Assembly (NCBI RefSeq): GCF_028657195.3
Contig: NZ_JANCPR020000069.1
Location: 1 to 41,707 of the forward strand
Direction of reading: 5' to 3'
Source: Streptomyces iconiensis
Lineage (GTDB): Bacteria > Actinomycetota > Actinomycetes > Streptomycetales > Streptomycetaceae
Length of the DNA stretch: 41,707 nt
Part shown: positions 39,693-41,707 of the stretch, one piece after another
How positions within the stretch are numbered: position 1 is the stretch's first letter
Layout: every line of letters begins with the position of its first letter
Notes under the pieces: generated by a model
What the model was told of the DNA's origin: nothing
Databases searched by the model: none
The model's input: the letters and a program-made list of their open reading frames with translations, nothing else
Translations under genes and position numbers: made by a program

Positions 39693-39992
39693 TCAGCGGC
39701 CGTACTCCTCGGCGGCGGCACGCGCGCAGCGCAATGCCTCCTCTGTCACGAGCCACTCGGCCTCGGGCTGCTCTTCGCCCTCGTCAAGCCCGACGCTGGC
39801 CGCGTCGGTGATCGCACGCCGAGCCGCATCGACGAGGAGGCTCTCCGCGGTGTCGGCCACGGGCGTAGGGGTGCCGGGGTTGCCGTAGACGACGAATCGG
39901 ATCGCGGCGTCCGCGTCGAGGTTGGGGTGCCGCTCCAGGGCGCTGACGACTTGCGTCAGCACGGCGGCGATCTGGTGACGGGTGGGCTGCAT
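39693..39992 (-). CDS. hypothetical protein (99 aa)
   Basis: Mostly helical and acidic. QIAAVLTQVVSALERHPNL opens it and EEALRCARAAAEEYG closes it. A segment in the middle reads FVVYGNPGTPTPVAD. No family recognised. ATG 39992 has AGGAG eight bases upstream. Confidence 0.6.
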   Translation of the reverse strand: MQPTRHQIAAVLTQVVSALERHPNLDADAAIRFVVYGNPGTPTPVADTAESLLVDAARRAITDAASVGLDEGEEQPEAEWLVTEEALRCARAAAEEYGR

Positions 39993-40058
39993 CGCGGGGT
40001 CTCCTATCTCTTGTGTTCGGGGTGTAGTTGGCCTGTAGTCGAGGTGTGGTTCCGCAGG

Positions 40059-40730
40059 TCACGCCGCGTGTAGTCGTGGATCGGGGTCACCTTGGCCTTC
40101 GGGCTCGGGGAGGGGCCCGGAAGGGGCTCCGGCGGGGGCCGGGAGGTCATCGCGGTGGACCCCGACGGTGACCCCCAGACCCCGCACCCGGACGCGCTTA
40201 CGGACGGGGATGTCCCACCGCTCCAGGGCGGCCCGGAAGTCGCCCAACTCCAGGCCCTTGAAGAGGCCGTTGTGTTGGGCGTTGGCGAGGAGGTCACGGA
40301 GGTGCACGCCCTGCCGCTCGCCGATGGCCTCGCGGACCCACGCGAGGAGCGCCTCGTAGGTGTCCTCCGGGGACCGCTTGGCTGCGTCTGTGGGGCTGGA
40401 CTGGGGAGCGTCAGCGGCGCGCTCCTGCTCGGCGCTTGTGGGGGTGCCTGCCCGCCAGGCGGCCCAGCACCATCCGGCGGTGAGCGCCCACATCAGCCAC
40501 GGCAGCACCCGCACGATCTGGTAGCCGATCCAGGCGAGGACGGCGAGGCCAAGCAGTCGTGCGAGGGGGTCGAGAGCTGCACGCCACCCGGTGAGGTCGG
40601 CGCGGCGCCCCCGCTTCACCCAGTCGGCGAGCGCCGCCGCGCGGCGGCGGGCGACGATCGCCGATCCACGGGCGAGCCGGTCGGTGATGCCAGCACGGTG
40701 CGCCCACGCTGCGGCGGCACGAGCCTTCAC
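40059..40730 (-). CDS. membrane protein with C-terminal winged-helix-like domain, mobile-element type
   Basis: 223 residues. A basic amphipathic N-terminus (ARRRAAALADWVKRG) is followed by one or two membrane segments (LLGLAVLAWIGYQIVRVLPWLMWAL). The C-terminal part, from LLAWVREAIGERQGVHLRDLL to IPVRKRVRV and TVGVHRDDL, is a helical domain I recall from proteins next to TraB translocases in Streptomyces conjugative elements. It could help DNA or partner recognition at the membrane. GTG 40730 overlaps the upstream stop. TraB is not in this window. Confidence 0.6.
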   Translation of the reverse strand: MKARAAAAWAHRAGITDRLARGSAIVARRRAAALADWVKRGRRADLTGWRAALDPLARLLGLAVLAWIGYQIVRVLPWLMWALTAGWCWAAWRAGTPTSAEQERAADAPQSSPTDAAKRSPEDTYEALLAWVREAIGERQGVHLRDLLANAQHNGLFKGLELGDFRAALERWDIPVRKRVRVRGLGVTVGVHRDDLPAPAGAPSGPLPEPEGQGDPDPRLHAA

Positions 40731-41233
40731 AGCCAGCTCCCCGCATGCTCCAGCGCCTCGCGGCCCTTCGCGCCGGCGGCGTTGACGAGGTCGGGCCACC
40801 AGCCGAGGAGGGAGGCAATACCGGGCAGGAAGCCGAGGATGGCGAAGGTGACGAAGCCACCGGCGATGCGGCGCTTGTCGTTCTTTCCGGCCGCCTTGAA
40901 CAGGGCGATCACACCCAACAGGAGGAGCACGGTGACGGCGCCGCCGGCTTCGGTGAGGGTGCCCATGCGGCCGGTAGCCATGGCTGAACTGCCGGTGCCG
41001 GTGACGCCGTTGATGCCTTTGTCGCCCGCTTTGGAGCCGAGACCGGCGATGCCGGAGGCGCCCCAGCCGAGGAGCCCGCCGACGCAAATCGTCGCGAGGG
41101 AGCCGATCCCCGCGCCGGACGCGTAGGGGATCAGCGCCTTCGGGTCACGGCCGCCCTTGAGCCACGGGCGGAGGTTGAACCACAGGATGGCGAGGGCGAC
41201 GACGACACCGCCGAGGCTGAGCGCGACGTTCAC
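40727..41233 (-). CDS. multi-span membrane protein (Spd-like)
   Basis: 168 residues, strongly hydrophobic. It has an N-terminal span (VALSLGGVVVALAILWFNL), then Gly-rich GAGIGSLATICVGGLLGWGASG, a further span GAVTVLLLLGVIALFKAAG and a last one FVTFAILGFLPGIASLLGW. Size, Gly content and the neighbours resemble spread (Spd) proteins of Streptomyces conjugative plasmids, which act with TraB in moving plasmid DNA between mycelial compartments. GTG 41233 overlaps the previous stop and has GAGG five bases upstream. The Spd name is tentative. Confidence 0.55.
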   Translation of the reverse strand: MNVALSLGGVVVALAILWFNLRPWLKGGRDPKALIPYASGAGIGSLATICVGGLLGWGASGIAGLGSKAGDKGINGVTGTGSSAMATGRMGTLTEAGGAVTVLLLLGVIALFKAAGKNDKRRIAGGFVTFAILGFLPGIASLLGWWPDLVNAAGAKGREALEHAGSWL

Positions 41234-41707
41234 GATGACCTCACTCCTGTGAGCCAGGTGACGGGGTCGTACCAGCCGAGGGCGCCGGTGCCGCCGACGA
41301 GGGCGACGACGAGGAGCGTGCGCGCCCACCATGTGCGGCGGCGGTCGAGGAGCAGGGCGATGGCGAGGAGGCCACCGGCGAGCGCGTAGGGCATGCCGAG
41401 CCCGTTGGTGCGTTCCTCGTGGAGGACCGCGGACCACGCGCTGGTGAGACTGTGCCCGTAGGCGGGTGACGGCATGAGGGCGATGGCGGCGGCGATGAGG
41501 GTCTGCCACGGCCGCAGCCATGCGCGGAGCCAGCCGAACCGCCAGCGGGGCGCTTCGGGTTCGGGCTCGGGTGTGAGGACGACGTGCACGGTGTGGTGCA
41601 CCTCGACCGGGGCCGGAGGCGGGGGCGGCGGCGGGGCGGCTGGTACTGCGGGCGGGCTCGGCGGCATGGGCGGAGGTGCGGCCGGCGGGGGTGGCGGGGG
41701 TGGCGGC
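41230..41707 (-). CDS. Pro-rich membrane protein, 5' end outside the window
   Basis: At least 145 residues; the frame stays open to the window edge, so the true start may lie beyond. The visible N-terminal part is Pro/Ala-rich (APPPPPPPAPVEVHH), followed by PRWRFGWLRAWLRPWQTLIAAAIALM, then GLGMPYALAGGLLAIALLLDRR and WARTLLVVALVGGTGALGWY. Three membrane segments are likely. The segment order and the overlap with the Spd-like gene suggest an operon of transfer or spread functions; unproven. Confidence 0.55.
   Translation of the reverse strand, partial: PPPPPPPPAAPPPMPPSPPAVPAAPPPPPPPAPVEVHHTVHVVLTPEPEPEAPRWRFGWLRAWLRPWQTLIAAAIALMPSPAYGHSLTSAWSAVLHEERTNGLGMPYALAGGLLAIALLLDRRRTWWARTLLVVALVGGTGALGWYDPVTWLTGVRSS

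Noticed and set aside
39784..40062. Minus-strand frame from GTG 40062 overlapping the gene at 39693
   Set aside because: It has the GTGA overlap style, but the product is Arg/Pro-rich off-frame sequence, and the 39992 start has a good ribosome-binding site.
1..41707. Search for tRNA, rRNA, integrase, transposase and att sites
   Set aside because: No cloverleaf, recombinase motif or flanking direct repeats could be supported by eye; small RNAs cannot be excluded.

Overview
The window looks like most of the genome of a temperate or plasmid-like siphophage of a Streptomyces-type actinobacterium. Base composition is very GC-rich with strong third-position G/C bias, GTG starts are frequent, genes overlap tightly (ATGA, GTGA, TGATG), and several protein families are typical of actinophages and Streptomyces: a WhiB protein, DUF6085-like, DUF1360-like, DUF7736-like and DUF6011-like proteins, an Excalibur domain and an r1t-type holin. 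No integrase, tRNA, rRNA, transposase or CRISPR array was found.

Layout. (1) 86-4862, plus strand: a DnaB-N/RecA-like replicative helicase, a zinc-finger protein, a DNA methyltransferase and a chain of small overlapping genes. (2) 4894-9652: a probable small terminase subunit, then a sugar dehydratase/epimerase, a GT2 glycosyltransferase, a SAM methyltransferase and a second GT2, then the large terminase subunit. The sugar cassette therefore sits between the two terminase genes. (3) 9699-16063: small accessory genes (including a third glycosyltransferase), portal, and a three-part 2H-phosphoesterase/MuF/prohead-protease polyprotein. (4) 16064-23259: a promoter with a strong inverted repeat, major capsid, other virion proteins, a fibre-like protein, head-tail connectors, and tail-assembly chaperones in two frames. 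(5) 23252-32510: tape measure, a giant tail-tip protein with a duplicated domain, and small tail genes. (6) 32522-34857: amidase-LysM endolysin, holin, a coiled-coil protein and a GT-B glycosyltransferase. (7) 34829-41707, almost all minus strand: WhiB and HTH regulators, small zinc-binding proteins, one divergent ribbon-helix-helix-like gene behind a three-site operator region, two probable cell-surface proteins, and at the right edge three coupled membrane-protein genes that resemble proteins of Streptomyces conjugative elements.

How it fits together. The plus strand carries replication, packaging, virion and lysis genes in the usual siphophage order. The minus strand carries regulation and host-interaction genes. 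Four glycosyltransferases, a sugar dehydratase and a small-molecule-type methyltransferase are scattered among the structural genes, which suggests that the virion (or less likely the DNA) is decorated with a modified sugar. A replicative helicase with a palindrome cluster in its 3' end at one edge, conjugation-like membrane genes at the other edge and no integrase raise the possibility of a phage-plasmid; this is inference. Functional names rest on motifs and family memory, not on database searches.
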